Source: CAVYWD01 sp963772225
GTDB lineage: Bacteria; Myxococcota; Myxococcia; Myxococcales; UBA5297
Assembly (NCBI GenBank): GCA_963772225.1
Contig: CAVYWD010000002.1
Location: 2,976,001-3,040,000 of the forward strand
DNA: 64,000 nucleotides
Direction: 5' to 3'
The translations under genes were made by a program, and so were the position numbers. Numbering within the stretch: position 1 is the stretch's first letter; the number at the start of each line of letters is the position of its first letter. This document shows positions 19,795 to 31,153 of this stretch, piece by piece. The notes beneath the pieces were generated by a model. The model saw nothing but the letters and a program-made list of their open reading frames with translations. It was not told the DNA's origin and made no database searches.

Positions 19795-21021
19795 CTACTT
19801 CTTCTTCCGCGTCTTTTTCTGGTTCGGTCCGAGGCCTGCCGGATTGGGTGACCAGCCAGACATTGTCCGCCGCAGGAACTCGTCGAACATGGGAACCGTA
19901 AAAGCGGTGTCTCCGTGCTGAGGGCTGTAGATCATGCCTTTCTTGATAAGGCCATTCCGCAGTGGCCCAGCAGTTGTTACATCAATGTAGAGTTTCTGCG
20001 CGATCTCTCCCGATCGATGAGGTCCAGGGCCAAGCTCGGCCATTGCACGCATGTACTCCTTCTCTCGCGGAGTGAGCCGATCAAGACGAACCCGGAAGAA
20101 TCCCTTGCCGAGCGCAGCAACGGCGTTGGCTGATGCTTTCTCGACATCCGCCACAGTGACTGGCGATGAGGGCGCAACATTCCAGCAGTGAGCGCCCCAT
20201 TCCTGAAGGAAGTACGGATAGCCCTTCGTCTTGCTGACGATCGTGGCCAACGCATCGTCCTGGATCTCGGCGCCCTCCCTGCGAATGGGGGCCGAGATGG
20301 CCTCGCGAGCAGCGAGGTCAGGAAGTGGGCCAACGTCAGGATAGTCGAACAAGCGCTCAGCATAGGACTTGGCTTCTCCGGCCAGGGCCGCGAGCTGGGG
20401 CAAACCAGCGCCGAACAGTATGAACGGCAGTGCTTTCTGTGCCATCTTGTGAGCGGACACGATGAGCGCAGCGAAATCCGCCTCGGAGAGGTACTGAACT
20501 TCGTCAACAAGGACGGCAACCGCGCTGCCCGCTTGCTTGGCGGCGTCGGCGACCGCGACCAAGAGTTCTGGTAGGTCTGCCTCCAGACTCCCCGAATCGG
20601 CAGTGCCGGTCTCTGCTTTGACTCCGAACTCCACGTCGCCAACCTTGGCCTTGAAAGCACTCGCAAAGGCACGCAGGACGCCGAGTGCCCGGAGGGCTAC
20701 GTCCTTTGCCTTTTCAAGGCGGCTCAACTTGAACAGCATGGAGCGAAGCGGCGGAACGAGCATCTCTGCCAGACGCCTGTCCTCCGGGGCTTCGAGTACG
20801 ACCGTGACGTAGCCTTGCCCCTCGGCGATCTGGGCAAGACGATTGAGCAACACCGTCTTGCCGACCCCCCGAAGGCCTAGAAGCATCTGGCTCTTGGCCG
20901 CTCGGCCGAGCTTCACACGTTCGAGAGCCACCGTGGCGTTCTGGATGATGCTGTCTCGTCCGGCGAGCTCGGGAGGCTGCGTTCCCGCACCGGGGGCGAA
21001 GGGGTTCAGAGTGGGGTTCAT
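19795..21021 (-). CDS. AAA ATPase of the Orc/ExeA-like ATP-binding type
   Basis: 408 residues from ATG 21021. Walker A GLRGVGKT lies near residue 50 and Walker B VLVDEVQ near 172; the rest matches AAA_16-type proteins used as regulators or with mobile elements. The C-terminus (TPREKEYMRAMAELG, AQKLYIDVTTAGPLRNGLIKKGMI) looks like a winged helix. The gene is visibly less GC-rich than its neighbours and stands alone, suggesting recent gain. An operator-like palindrome (21048-21066) sits 26 bases before the start, so self-control is plausible. Confidence 0.8.
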   Translation of the reverse strand: MNPTLNPFAPGAGTQPPELAGRDSIIQNATVALERVKLGRAAKSQMLLGLRGVGKTVLLNRLAQIAEGQGYVTVVLEAPEDRRLAEMLVPPLRSMLFKLSRLEKAKDVALRALGVLRAFASAFKAKVGDVEFGVKAETGTADSGSLEADLPELLVAVADAAKQAGSAVAVLVDEVQYLSEADFAALIVSAHKMAQKALPFILFGAGLPQLAALAGEAKSYAERLFDYPDVGPLPDLAAREAISAPIRREGAEIQDDALATIVSKTKGYPYFLQEWGAHCWNVAPSSPVTVADVEKASANAVAALGKGFFRVRLDRLTPREKEYMRAMAELGPGPHRSGEIAQKLYIDVTTAGPLRNGLIKKGMIYSPQHGDTAFTVPMFDEFLRRTMSGWSPNPAGLGPNQKKTRKKK

Positions 21022-21047
21022 AGGAGCCTTACCCGACTATGCGAGGT

Positions 21048-21066
21048 TTATCGTGTCGCACGATAA
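21048..21066. promoter_or_regulatory. Operator-like perfect palindrome upstream of the AAA ATPase
   Basis: TTATCGTG-TCG-CACGATAA: perfect 8-base arms with a 3-base centre, placed 26 bases upstream of the ATPase start, in a local AT-rich patch. This is a typical place for a repressor dimer site. The binder is unknown. Confidence 0.5.
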
Positions 21067-21196
21067 GATGCTTAAGTTATTGCTAAAGGTCAAGCTCGTC
21101 GCCGGCCCGGGTTGGTTCTGTGGGGGGTTGTTCGCTCCTTCCATCGCCTGGCGCGGCATCGAGCTTTGGAACGACCGTCGAAGCGCGCTGGGCAGC

Positions 21197-21230
21197 CAAG
21201 CGGAGCTCAGAGTCAAGCGGAGCTCAGAGT
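21197..21230. repeat. 17-base tandem duplication
   Basis: CAAGCGGAGCTCAGAGT occurs twice head to tail in the gap between the ATPase and alaS. The rest of the gap (21067-21196 and 21231-21650) holds no gene I can support. Confidence 0.85.
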
Positions 21231-21650
21231 TCCGTCGACCTGTCACACGTCAATAGGCCGACGAGGAAGACGCACCCGAGGCACTCTTCCCACGGGGAGG
21301 CGGTTCTTACTATGGGGAGAGCGGGTTGCGGGTCGGGCACACCTCCACGCCGGGATGACCGGAAGGGGGGTCGCGGCGCTGTTCGGGAGGGACGCGGGCC
21401 GGCGAGCGCGGCAACGGCAACCCGGCCGCGAATCGCGCCACCGCGTGCCGGGCGAATGCCCGGAGGCGGGCTTCTCCTGCGTGCCGCCAGGAGGCACCCT
21501 TCGTCGCGGCCAGGCGGCCAGGACGAGCCGGGGAGTCCCCGGCTCGGCCCGCTCCGTTGTCTCCCCCGGCGTTCGCGTGTTATCGACAACGGTTCTCGGA
21601 TGGACACCCTCCTCGCCCCGAAGCACGGGCGCCACCGCTCGAGTACCTCC

Positions 21651-24338
<2,688 letters not shown>

Positions 24339-24364
24339 CGGGCAGGGGCGGAGGTCGACGGCCC

Positions 24365-24386
24365 GCCGGGCCATGAATGGCCCGGC
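24365..24386. terminator. Hairpin between convergent alaS and leuA
   Basis: GCCGGGCC-ATGAAT-GGCCCGGC forms a perfect 8-base GC stem located 27 bases after the alaS stop. There is no T run, so it would act as a weak two-way terminator or a transcript end-stabiliser. Confidence 0.45.
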
Positions 24387-24502
24387 TGATATGGAACGAC
24401 CTGACGACGCGTACGAAGCCATCTGAAAGCCGGCTGGGTAAGAAGGGGCCGGAGGGTTCGAGCTCAATTGGGCGCTGGTCGCTTGGCGTCTCGCGCTGCT
24501 CC

Positions 24503-25823
24503 TCACGGCGCGAGCTGGCCCGCCTGGTATAGCTCGACGATCTGCTGCGCCGAGAGCTCGGTGCCGCTCTCTTCGGCGCGGCGCTGCACCTCGGCCGAGA
24601 GCTCGACGAGGCGCTTTCGGTCGAGGCGAACTCCGGCGCGCTCTTCCAGGACCCAGGCGACGCCTCCCTTTCCGGATTGGCTGTTGACCCGGATGACGGC
24701 ATCGTAGGTGCGGCCGACGTCCGCGGGGTCGATGGGGAGGTAAGGAATTTCCCAGCGCTCCTCACCCGAGCGGCGCCGGGCCGCGAAGCCTTTGTTGATG
24801 GCGTCCTGGTGGGAGCCCGAGAAGGCGGTGTAGACCAGCGCGCCGGCATAGGGGTGGCGGGGGTGCACGGGCATGCGGTTCGCCTGCTCGGCGACTCGGA
24901 CCAGCGCGTCCAGGTTGGACAGGTCGAGGCCCGGGTCGACGCCTTGCGAGAACAGGTTCATCGCCAGGGTCACCAGGTCGACGTTGCCGGTCCGCTCGCC
25001 GTTGCCGAACAGCGTGCCCTCGACGCGCTCGGCGCCCGCCATCACGGCGAGCTCGGCGGCGGCGACCGCGGTGCCGCGGTCATTGTGCGGGTGAACCGAA
25101 AGCACGTATCGCTCTCGCCCGCTCAGGTGGCGCTCGAACCATTCGATCTGGTCGGCGTAGACGTTCGGCGTGGACATCTCCACCGTCGCCGGCAGGTTGA
25201 GAATGACCTTTCGCGCGCTGGAGGCGCCCCAGGCGTCGAGCACCGCCTCGCAGACGTCCACGGCGAAGTCGAGCTCGGTCCCGGTGAAGCTCTCGGGCGT
25301 GTATTCGAGGGCGATGCTCGATTCGGGCATCTGCGCGGCGAGAGACCGCACGAGGCGAACCCCCTCGAGCGCGATGTCGATGATGCCCTTTCGGTCCATG
25401 GCGAAGACCACGCGGCGCTGGAGCTCGGAGGTGGAGTTGTACAGGTGGACCACGGCCCTGGGCACGCCGCGCAGCGCCTCGAAGGTGCGGTGGATGAGGG
25501 GCTCGCGGGCCTGGGCGAGGACCTGGAGGGTGACGCCCTCGGGGATGCGATTCTCTTCGATCAATTCGCGGACGAAGTCGAACTCGGGCTGCGAGGCGGA
25601 AGGGAACCCCACCTCGATTCCGCGAAAGCCCATCCGCACGAGCGCGCCGAAGAGGAGGCGCTTGCGGTCCGGGCCCATTTGGGTCTACGAGCGCCTGGTT
25701 TCCGTCTCGCAAATCCACCGAGCACCACGCGGGGGCGCGGTCGATGACCTTGGACGGCCACCGCCGGTCGGGCAGGGCGACCGGGGAGAACGGGCGGTAC
25801 TTGTGGGCGGGCATCTTGGACAT
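24503..25823 (-). CDS. leuA: 2-isopropylmalate synthase (catalytic part, apparent frameshift near 25679)
   Basis: First step of leucine synthesis: acetyl-CoA plus 2-ketoisovalerate. The N-terminus MSKMPAHKYRPF to WCSVDLRDGNQALVDP (from ATG 25823, AAGGAG upstream) is in one frame and MGPDRKRLLFGALVRMGFRGIEVGFPS onward in another. Removing one T from the run 25678-25680 joins them into a normal LeuA2-type enzyme with HPHNDRGT as metal site. The corrected protein is only about 440 residues. It stops after AQQIVELYQAGQLAP, where longer relatives (over 550 residues) continue into the leucine-binding regulatory domain, and there is no room for that domain before alaS. So it may be insensitive to leucine, or truncated. 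Confidence 0.85.
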
Positions 25824-25850
25824 GAGCGGCTCCTTCGCGGTTGCGGGGGA

Positions 25851-25899
25851 GGCCGGAGGCTCACGTCTTTCGAGGCTTCTACGAAGACCTCCTCCGGCC
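25851..25899 (-). promoter_or_regulatory. Structured leader of leuA (two-part hairpin)
   Basis: Outer arms GGCCGGAGG and CCTCCGGCC enclose an inner stem GTCTT(T)CG / CGAAGAC, 28-77 bases upstream of the leuA start. A short open frame just before it encodes four Leu. This could be an attenuator or simply a stable leader; no T run was seen. Confidence 0.35.
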
Positions 25900-25925
25900 G
25901 GGGACGGCGGAAGAGGTCGCGCGGG

Positions 25926-25991
25926 TCAGGAAGCGCCGGCGAGCTCTTCCGCCGGGCTAAGAAGTCGACTGTGACCTGCGCGCACCAACAT
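25926..25991 (-). CDS. Possible 21-residue leader peptide of leuA
   Basis: ATG 25991 to TGA 25926 encodes MLVRAGHSRLLSPAEELAGAS. It has four Leu, two adjacent, ending 27 bases before the leader hairpin. Leucine leader peptides work by ribosome stalling at Leu codons. The Leu content is modest, so this is a guess based on position. Confidence 0.25.
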   Translation of the reverse strand: MLVRAGHSRLLSPAEELAGAS

Positions 25992-26285
25992 GATTGAGCG
26001 AAGCTACGCGCGGCCGCTCGAGGCGTCAAGCAGGAACCCGGGCTTCGGCGGGCGGAGCACCGCTGTCCGAGGGTGCGGGACGTCGCGCCGCGCCGCGCCG
26101 TCGAATGGCGCCGAACACCATCGCGGTCCGCTTTCCCAATATGGGAATGCGCCAATACGGCACGCGGCTCATCAATGGCGCCACCTATTTCGTGAAGCGG
26201 GTGGAACCTGCGTCTACGATGTCCTCTCCGGCGAGCGGCGTGTTCATCAGGAGGCCCTGCCATTTCAAGGATTGGACGAGGGAGC
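25992..26285. other. Intergenic stretch before the DUF2284 gene
   Basis: About 290 bases. Open frames here have no recognisable protein features, and no hairpin worth naming was seen. Confidence 0.4.
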
Positions 26286-26877
26286 ATGACCCCGGTGAAG
26301 AAGCGCCCTGTCAGTCGCCACGCCCGAGAGCTCGCGGCCTTCGCCGAGGAGAAAGGGGCCTACCGCGCCCGGGGCTTTGCGGCGCGCGATGTCGTGCTCG
26401 ACCCGCGCGTCCGGCTCAAGTGCCAGATCCCGCTGTGCCCGCACTTTGGCCGCTCGCTCACCTGCCCGCCGAACGCGCCCTCCCTCGACGCGTTCGGCGC
26501 CGCGCTCGCTCGCTACCGCGCCGCGGTGCTCGTGCAGACCCGCGCGCCCCTGGGCCCCAATGCCTTCCAGGGCCCGGCGTTGAAGGCGGTGGAGGACGCC
26601 GCGGTCGCTCTGCACGGGCTGGTCGCCGAGGTCGAGCGCAAGGCCATGGCCTCGGGCTTCCCGTTCGCCTTGGGGCTCATCGGCGGGCACTGCCGACTGT
26701 GCGCCGAGTGCGTGGGGCAGGGCTCTGGCGCGGCGTGCCGCCGGCCTTTCGAGGCGCGGCCGTCTCTGGAGGCGGTGGGGGTGGACGTGGTCGAGACCAG
26801 CGCGCGGGCGGGGCTGCCGATTCGAGCTCCCCCCGAAGGACGAGGTGCTCTGGACGGGGCTCGTCCTCGTGGAGTGA
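26286..26877 (+). CDS. DUF2284 metal-binding protein (apparent frameshift near 26820)
   Basis: The frame from ATG 26286 has the family's Cys pattern (CQIPLCPHFG, LTCPPNAPS, GGHCRLCAECVG, ACRRPFEARPS), which binds metal or an iron-sulfur centre. Near residue 178 the sequence changes from GLP to IRAPPEGRG. One base less at 26820 would give GLPFELPPKDEVLWTGLVLVE and a stop at 26877, the usual ending of this family. The corrected length is about 196 residues. It ends 7 bases from the convergent homocitrate synthase gene. The role of the family is not established. Confidence 0.75.
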
Positions 26878-26884
26878 AGCGAGG

Positions 26885-28003
26885 CTACGCCGTGATCCAG
26901 TCGCGCAGCACCTGGTCGATCTGCGCTTCGGTGAGCTCGCCGTGGTCGGCCATCTCCTTGATGCGCGCGGTGAGCATCTTGAGCTGCGCCTCGCCGAAGG
27001 AGAGCCCCATCTCGCGGGCGCGGTAGGCGATGGCGTGCTTGCCGGTGAGCCGGCTGCCGATGATGAGCTTGCGCTCCATGCCGAACGCCTCGGGCGGGAT
27101 GATCTCGTAGCTGCCGGGGTTCGACATCATCGCCTTGAGGTGCATGCCCGCTTTGTGGCTGAAGGCCGACGACCCGGTGACGAAGTTGTTGAACGGGATG
27201 TCGACGCCGGCCACGCGCGAGACGATCTTCTCGAGCTCTTGCAAGTACCCTAGCCGGTACTTCGCGACCAGGTCCGGCGAGAGGCTGTAGATGCGGGCCA
27301 CGATGCCGCCGAGCGGCGTGATGCCCACGCGCTCGCCGAGCCCCAGGACGCTCACGTCGAGGTGCGTGGCGCCGGCGGAGACGGCCTCGTAGGAGTTGGC
27401 CACGGCGCACCCGGTGTCGTTGTGCCCGTGAAAGCCGATGTCGCAGTGCACCGCCTGGCGAACCGCGCGCACCAGCGCGAAGACCTGGCGCGGCGTCGCC
27501 ACGCCGACCGTGTCCGCGAGGCCGACCCGCGAAACGCCCAGGGACTCCGCGGCGCGGTAGACCTTGAGCAGGTCCGCCTCCTCGGAGCGAAAGGTGTCCT
27601 CCGCCGAAAAGCGCACCTCGATGCCGTGGCGCTTGGCGAGCTCGATGGGCGCGGCGATGGCCTCGACGATCTGCTCGATGCTCTTGCCGTGGCTCGCCGC
27701 TCGCAAGATGCGGCTGGTGGCGTAGAAGAGGCCCAGGCCCGCCACGCCGGTGTCGAGCACCGCCCTCACGTCGTCGAGCACGCAGCGGGCGTGGCTGATG
27801 ACCTTGGCGCGGAGCCCCAGCTTGGCGATGGCCGCCGCGTCCCGCGCGCTCTGAGGAGAGGCCAGGGGGTTCGTCACCTCGATGTAGTCCACGCCGAAGG
27901 TGTCGAGCGCCCGGGCGATCTCGAGCTTGTCTTCGGTGCGGAAGTGGGCCCCGGAGAACTGCTCGCCTTCGCGCAGCGTCGTGTCGATGAGCCGGAACGC
28001 CAT
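26885..28003 (-). CDS. Homocitrate synthase, LYS20-like
   Basis: 372 residues from ATG 28003 (MAFRLIDTTLREGEQ). It condenses acetyl-CoA and 2-oxoglutarate. The metal-binding DTTLREGEQ, FSAEDTFRSE, GVATPRQV and GHNDTGCAVANSYEA are present, and the C-terminal lid FNNFVTGSSAFSHKAGMH is as in fungal and Thermus homocitrate synthases of the alpha-aminoadipate route to lysine, rather than NifV. No other gene of that route is in the window. A decayed 5' copy of a related gene lies at 49585-49887. LeuA, a related enzyme, is 1 kb away on the same strand. Confidence 0.85.
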   Translation of the reverse strand: MAFRLIDTTLREGEQFSGAHFRTEDKLEIARALDTFGVDYIEVTNPLASPQSARDAAAIAKLGLRAKVISHARCVLDDVRAVLDTGVAGLGLFYATSRILRAASHGKSIEQIVEAIAAPIELAKRHGIEVRFSAEDTFRSEEADLLKVYRAAESLGVSRVGLADTVGVATPRQVFALVRAVRQAVHCDIGFHGHNDTGCAVANSYEAVSAGATHLDVSVLGLGERVGITPLGGIVARIYSLSPDLVAKYRLGYLQELEKIVSRVAGVDIPFNNFVTGSSAFSHKAGMHLKAMMSNPGSYEIIPPEAFGMERKLIIGSRLTGKHAIAYRAREMGLSFGEAQLKMLTARIKEMADHGELTEAQIDQVLRDWITA

Positions 28004-28246
28004 AGCGCCCCATTGTAGCGGCGAAGCCCCGGCCCTGCCTGTCGCTCGGCGGCAGGCCCGTCGCCGTCGAGGCGTCCGGCCATGGGGCGCGAGACGAAGG
28101 CCCCTCCAGGGGATGGACCTTCCAGTCCACGCAGCCGCGAGCCCGCCGGACCGCGCCGGCCGTACCGCGCCGGCGGGAGCCCGTGACCCGAATTGGGCGG
28201 GGCCGGCCTCGAAACCCCCGGTCTGCTCTGTCCGCCGGAGATGACA

Positions 28247-29311
28247 ATGAGGCAATGGGGCCTGGCAGCGCGGTGGTGGCTCGCGCTCGGTTCGGGGCTG
28301 TTTCTCTGGGCCTGCGAAATGGTTGCGGAGCAGGCGCCGGATGGCGGGTCGAGCAGGGTCGAGGAGTCGCGCGATGGCGGTGCAGGCAAACCCGTCGACG
28401 CATCGAGCGGCAGCAGCGACGGGTGGAGCGGCATAGGCGACGCGTCGAGCAGCGATGCCGGCGCGTCGAACGACGCCGCTGCGTCGGACAGCGGCGGCCG
28501 GTCGAACGACGGCGGCGCGTCGGACAGCGGCGGCGGGTCCGACAGCGGCAATGACGCCAAGCCGAGCTCAGGTTGTGGAAAGACGCCGACGCTGAAGAAC
28601 AGTGCCGGCAACACGTTCAGCTACAACAGCATCACGAGCGGCGGCCAGAACCGGCAGTACCTCCTGAGGCTCCCCGCCAACTACGACAATCAACACGCGT
28701 ATCGCCTGGTCCTCGGCTTTCACGGGGCCACGGGCAACGCGACCAACCTCGCTCCAACGTACTTCGGGCTCTTCGATTTCTCGAACGGGAGCACGGTCTT
28801 CCTCGCGCCCGACGCCGTCGGCGGGTTCTGGTCCAGCGATCAGGACGTGACCTTGGTCGAAGACATCCTCAAGCAAGTCGAGGCCGACCTGTGCATCGAC
28901 GCCACCCGGGTCGAGCTGGAGGGGTTCAGCCAGGGCGGAGCCATGGCTTTCACGCTCGCCTGCGCGCTTCCGAATGTGTTCCGAGCCGCGGTGGTGCATT
29001 CCGGCGGAGGCCTCGCTATGCCCACGAATTGCCAGCCCATCGCCTATTTGTCTTCGCTCGGCCAACAAGAAAACAACCTGGGACAGACCATGACGAGCGA
29101 CTTCTTCGCCACGGCGGACGGGTGCACCATCGAGACCCTGCCCAAGGCTCCCAGCGGGGGCCACCTCTGCTCCGACTACAAGGGTTGCTCGGCGGGGCAT
29201 CCGGTCCGCTGGTGTCCGTACGACGGCGGCCACACCTCGTCGCCCAACGATTCAGGGCAGAGCACGTCCTGGATGCCCAAAGAAGTCTGGAGCTTCTTGA
29301 GCCAGTTCTAA
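28247..29311 (+). CDS. Secreted lipoprotein esterase, CE1/PHB-depolymerase-like
   Basis: 354 residues from ATG 28247 with GGAG six bases upstream (ATG 28241 is in frame). A lipobox (LFLWAC) is followed by about 85 residues of Ser/Asp/Gly-rich tether. An alpha/beta hydrolase follows: LVLGFHGATGNATN (oxyanion region), nucleophile Ser in GFSQGGAM, and C-terminal His in YDGGHTS. The fold and order match feruloyl esterases and poly-hydroxybutyrate depolymerase-like enzymes (family CE1). It would be surface-attached and release ester-linked groups from plant polymers, which fits the pectin lyase in the same window. The Ser/Asp tether is low-complexity. Confidence 0.85.
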   Translation: MRQWGLAARWWLALGSGLFLWACEMVAEQAPDGGSSRVEESRDGGAGKPVDASSGSSDGWSGIGDASSSDAGASNDAAASDSGGRSNDGGASDSGGGSDSGNDAKPSSGCGKTPTLKNSAGNTFSYNSITSGGQNRQYLLRLPANYDNQHAYRLVLGFHGATGNATNLAPTYFGLFDFSNGSTVFLAPDAVGGFWSSDQDVTLVEDILKQVEADLCIDATRVELEGFSQGGAMAFTLACALPNVFRAAVVHSGGGLAMPTNCQPIAYLSSLGQQENNLGQTMTSDFFATADGCTIETLPKAPSGGHLCSDYKGCSAGHPVRWCPYDGGHTSSPNDSGQSTSWMPKEVWSFLSQF

Positions 29312-29329
29312 GAGATTGCGAGACGAGCA

Positions 29330-29500
29330 TCCGGGTGGTCTGCCGGATTGCCCGCACGAGGATGCGCTCCAGATCCTCGAGCGTGGGGTCGGCGATCCGG
29401 ACGAAGCGGACTGCGCCGTCATCGAGAGACGCGAAGGCTCCGTCGGGAAGCACGGCATGGTGATGGAACTGTGGTGGAGGTCGAGGTGGGCTGGATTTGG
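29330..29500 (-). mobile_element. IS91-family transposase fragment
   Basis: On the minus strand the stretch FHHHAVLPDGAFASLDDGAVRFVRIADPTLEDLERILVR (quoted in parts) resembles the conserved FHxHxLVPDGVF block of Y2-type transposases of IS91/IS801 elements. Only about 55 residues remain, with no start or terminal structure. It marks the left edge of the accessory island. Confidence 0.6.
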
Positions 29501-29579
29501 GCGGGGGCGCATTGAAGGGGCGCGGGGCCCTGCGCCGGTAGATGCCCTAGCCCGCCCTTGCCCCGTTCACCCATCACAA

Positions 29580-29700
29580 CCGCCGGGCCCCGCGCCAAGG
29601 CCGTGAGCGAGCGATGGGTCGCCTGCTGCGAGAGCGCCCTCCTCAGGCCCGTGCTCCTCATCGACGATGCCAAAGAAGATGCGCCCCGTCGCCGTCCTCG
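29580..29700 (+). pseudogene. Possible ATPase fragment of a mobile element
   Basis: VSERWVACCESALLRPVLLIDDAKE resembles the Walker B region of ExeA/TniB-like ATPases found with transposons. It is too short to be certain. The surrounding bases up to 29800 show nothing else. Confidence 0.3.
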
Positions 29701-29801
29701 ACGAGCTACGCCATGGCGCACGGGAACAGGAAAGGCGGGTGACGCATCGGCCTGTCCCTCGACAAGACCGAGCGATCCGCCATCGATTAATGCGACCAGG
29801 C

Positions 29802-30050
29802 TCACAGCACCACGTCCTTGGCGTCGAGCGCGAGCAGGAACTCGTGCTCCGCGGAGAAGACCACCGGCGAGCCGGCGTCGGAGAAGACCTGCAGGAGCTT
29901 GGAGACCTCGCGCGCCGAGATGGGCGAGCGAATGCAGATCCGGTCGCCCTCGGCGTCGCTCAAGGTCACGGCCACCTCGCTGACCCGCTTCTCGCCGGTG
30001 GGCAGCGTGACGAGCGAAGCCTCGTCGGTGGGCGTCAGGTGGCGCCAGCG
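29802..30050 (-). pseudogene. 3' fragment of an unrecognised gene
   Basis: An open stretch TPTDEASLVTLPTGEKR to HEFLLALDAKDVVL ends in a stop at 29802. Its composition is protein-like, but it begins without a start and abuts an RHS fragment, so it looks like a transplanted 3' end. No family was recognised. Confidence 0.4.
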
Positions 30051-30057
30051 GTCTGGA

Positions 30058-30345
30058 CAACAACAGGGCCGGGCCGCGTAACCGAGGCGATGTGCTGGCC
30101 GTTCGCGTAGACATTGAGCGTGTGGCGCTCTGTCGGTGGTGACAGCGCTCGGGTGATCCATCGTCGAAGGTCCGCCGTTCGTAGACCTTCCTAATGTAGA
30201 GGGTGGTCATGGCCGGCGCACCTGCGGGCGTGACGACGCTCTTGCGTCGCTGGCCGTCCGAGTCGCAGGTGATGCGTCCGACCTGCGCCCCACTCTTCGT
30301 GACGGTCTCGAGTTGGTGCCCGTTCCAGCGCAGGCTGAGGTGCTG
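30058..30345 (-). pseudogene. Decayed RHS/YD-repeat fragment
   Basis: The bases align with 44095-44335 of the long RHS gene (NGQHIASMT, YIGKAYEKR, WNGHQLETI region) but carry many substitutions and frame changes. It is the most diverged RHS piece in the window. Confidence 0.75.
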
Positions 30346-30371
30346 CCAGAGCGTAGACCGCAAGTTGCTCT

Positions 30372-30866
30372 TTACGACGGCATGCCCTTCGTCCCTTCGG
30401 GCGGTAGCTGCGCGGGATGGAGCCAGAGAGCCACTAACCGCTCATCGTGAAGCACGGCGATGCATCCCGTCATGAATTCGACGGCATGACCACGCCGTTC
30501 TGGTGCTCCAAGACACACCCAGCCGGACGCAGAATCGACGAGGACCGGCCATCGAGAATCACGGGCAATTACGCCGATCGTCTGGCCAGGGACCAGATTC
30601 GGCTCGACCTTCAGGAACAACGACCCTTGCGAGGACGCGGGCGGGTGAAGTCTCATGGGCTTCCAGCCTAGATGTGGACAGTAGCCCGTAACGAAGACTA
30701 CTCGGCTCTCGTCATCGACCATGAGTTCAACGTCGTTCACGCCTACCGCATAAGGGCAGTTGCTCGGGCGGGGCTCGGTATCGAAGGCATAATCCTGCGC
30801 GCGATACACGAGCCTGCCCGTAGCACCAAGCACCTTCTCCTCAACTGCAAATCGCACGGTGGTCAT
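30372..30866 (-). CDS. Candidate immunity protein (unknown family)
   Basis: 164 residues from ATG 30866. The start codon overlaps the stop of the toxin tail just upstream (ATGA), the usual coupling of a toxin with its immunity gene. The protein is soluble, without signal peptide or membrane segment, with central parts NCPYAVGVNDVELMVDDES and GQTIGVIARDSRWPVLVD. No family was recognised; the immunity role is inferred only from position. Confidence 0.55.
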   Translation of the reverse strand: MTTVRFAVEEKVLGATGRLVYRAQDYAFDTEPRPSNCPYAVGVNDVELMVDDESRVVFVTGYCPHLGWKPMRLHPPASSQGSLFLKVEPNLVPGQTIGVIARDSRWPVLVDSASGWVCLGAPERRGHAVEFMTGCIAVLHDERLVALWLHPAQLPPEGTKGMPS

Positions 30867-31012
30867 CGGAAATTGAAGTGCAGGATGGTGTTGGTCTGCG
30901 TGTCGAGAACCAGTTTCCAGGTGCCCTGTGCACCGCGCATCGTACCCGGCACGTCCCAGCGCACAGCCCCTGCTACGCCGCCCGGGTCAGGTATCGGCTT
31001 TCCGGCCGCCAT
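30863..31012 (-). pseudogene. C-terminal tail of a polymorphic toxin
   Basis: The last 49 codons of a toxin: AVRWDVPGTMRGAQGTWKL, LDTQTNTILHFNFR, stop at 30863. The pattern of RGxxGxWKLVxD and TNTIxHFxF is seen at the ends of secreted RHS-type toxins. The ATG at 31012 is probably fortuitous; the rest of the toxin has been replaced. Confidence 0.5.
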
Positions 31013-31095
31013 GAGCGCCAGGAGCGACAATACAGAACTCGCTCCAGTTGTCGGAGAATTCCTCTCTGGCGACTTCCAAGGCTAGGACCATGAGT
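31013..31095 (-). pseudogene. Fragment of the 33195/57332 immunity gene family
   Basis: VLALEVAREEFSDNWSEFCIVAPGA matches the middle of the proteins at 33195-33650 and 57332-57778 (VREEFSENWGEFCIV type). Only 27 codons remain, joined directly to the toxin tail. Confidence 0.7.
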
Positions 31096-31153
31096 GGGCG
31101 AGGATCCTCGGCGCTGGCGTCCCCTGCAGCTCGAAGAACTCAATCGGCAACTG

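Noticed and set aside
25994..26280. A frame containing MAPNTIAVRFPNMGMRQYGTR
   Set aside because: No start signal, no family and normal background composition; probably chance.
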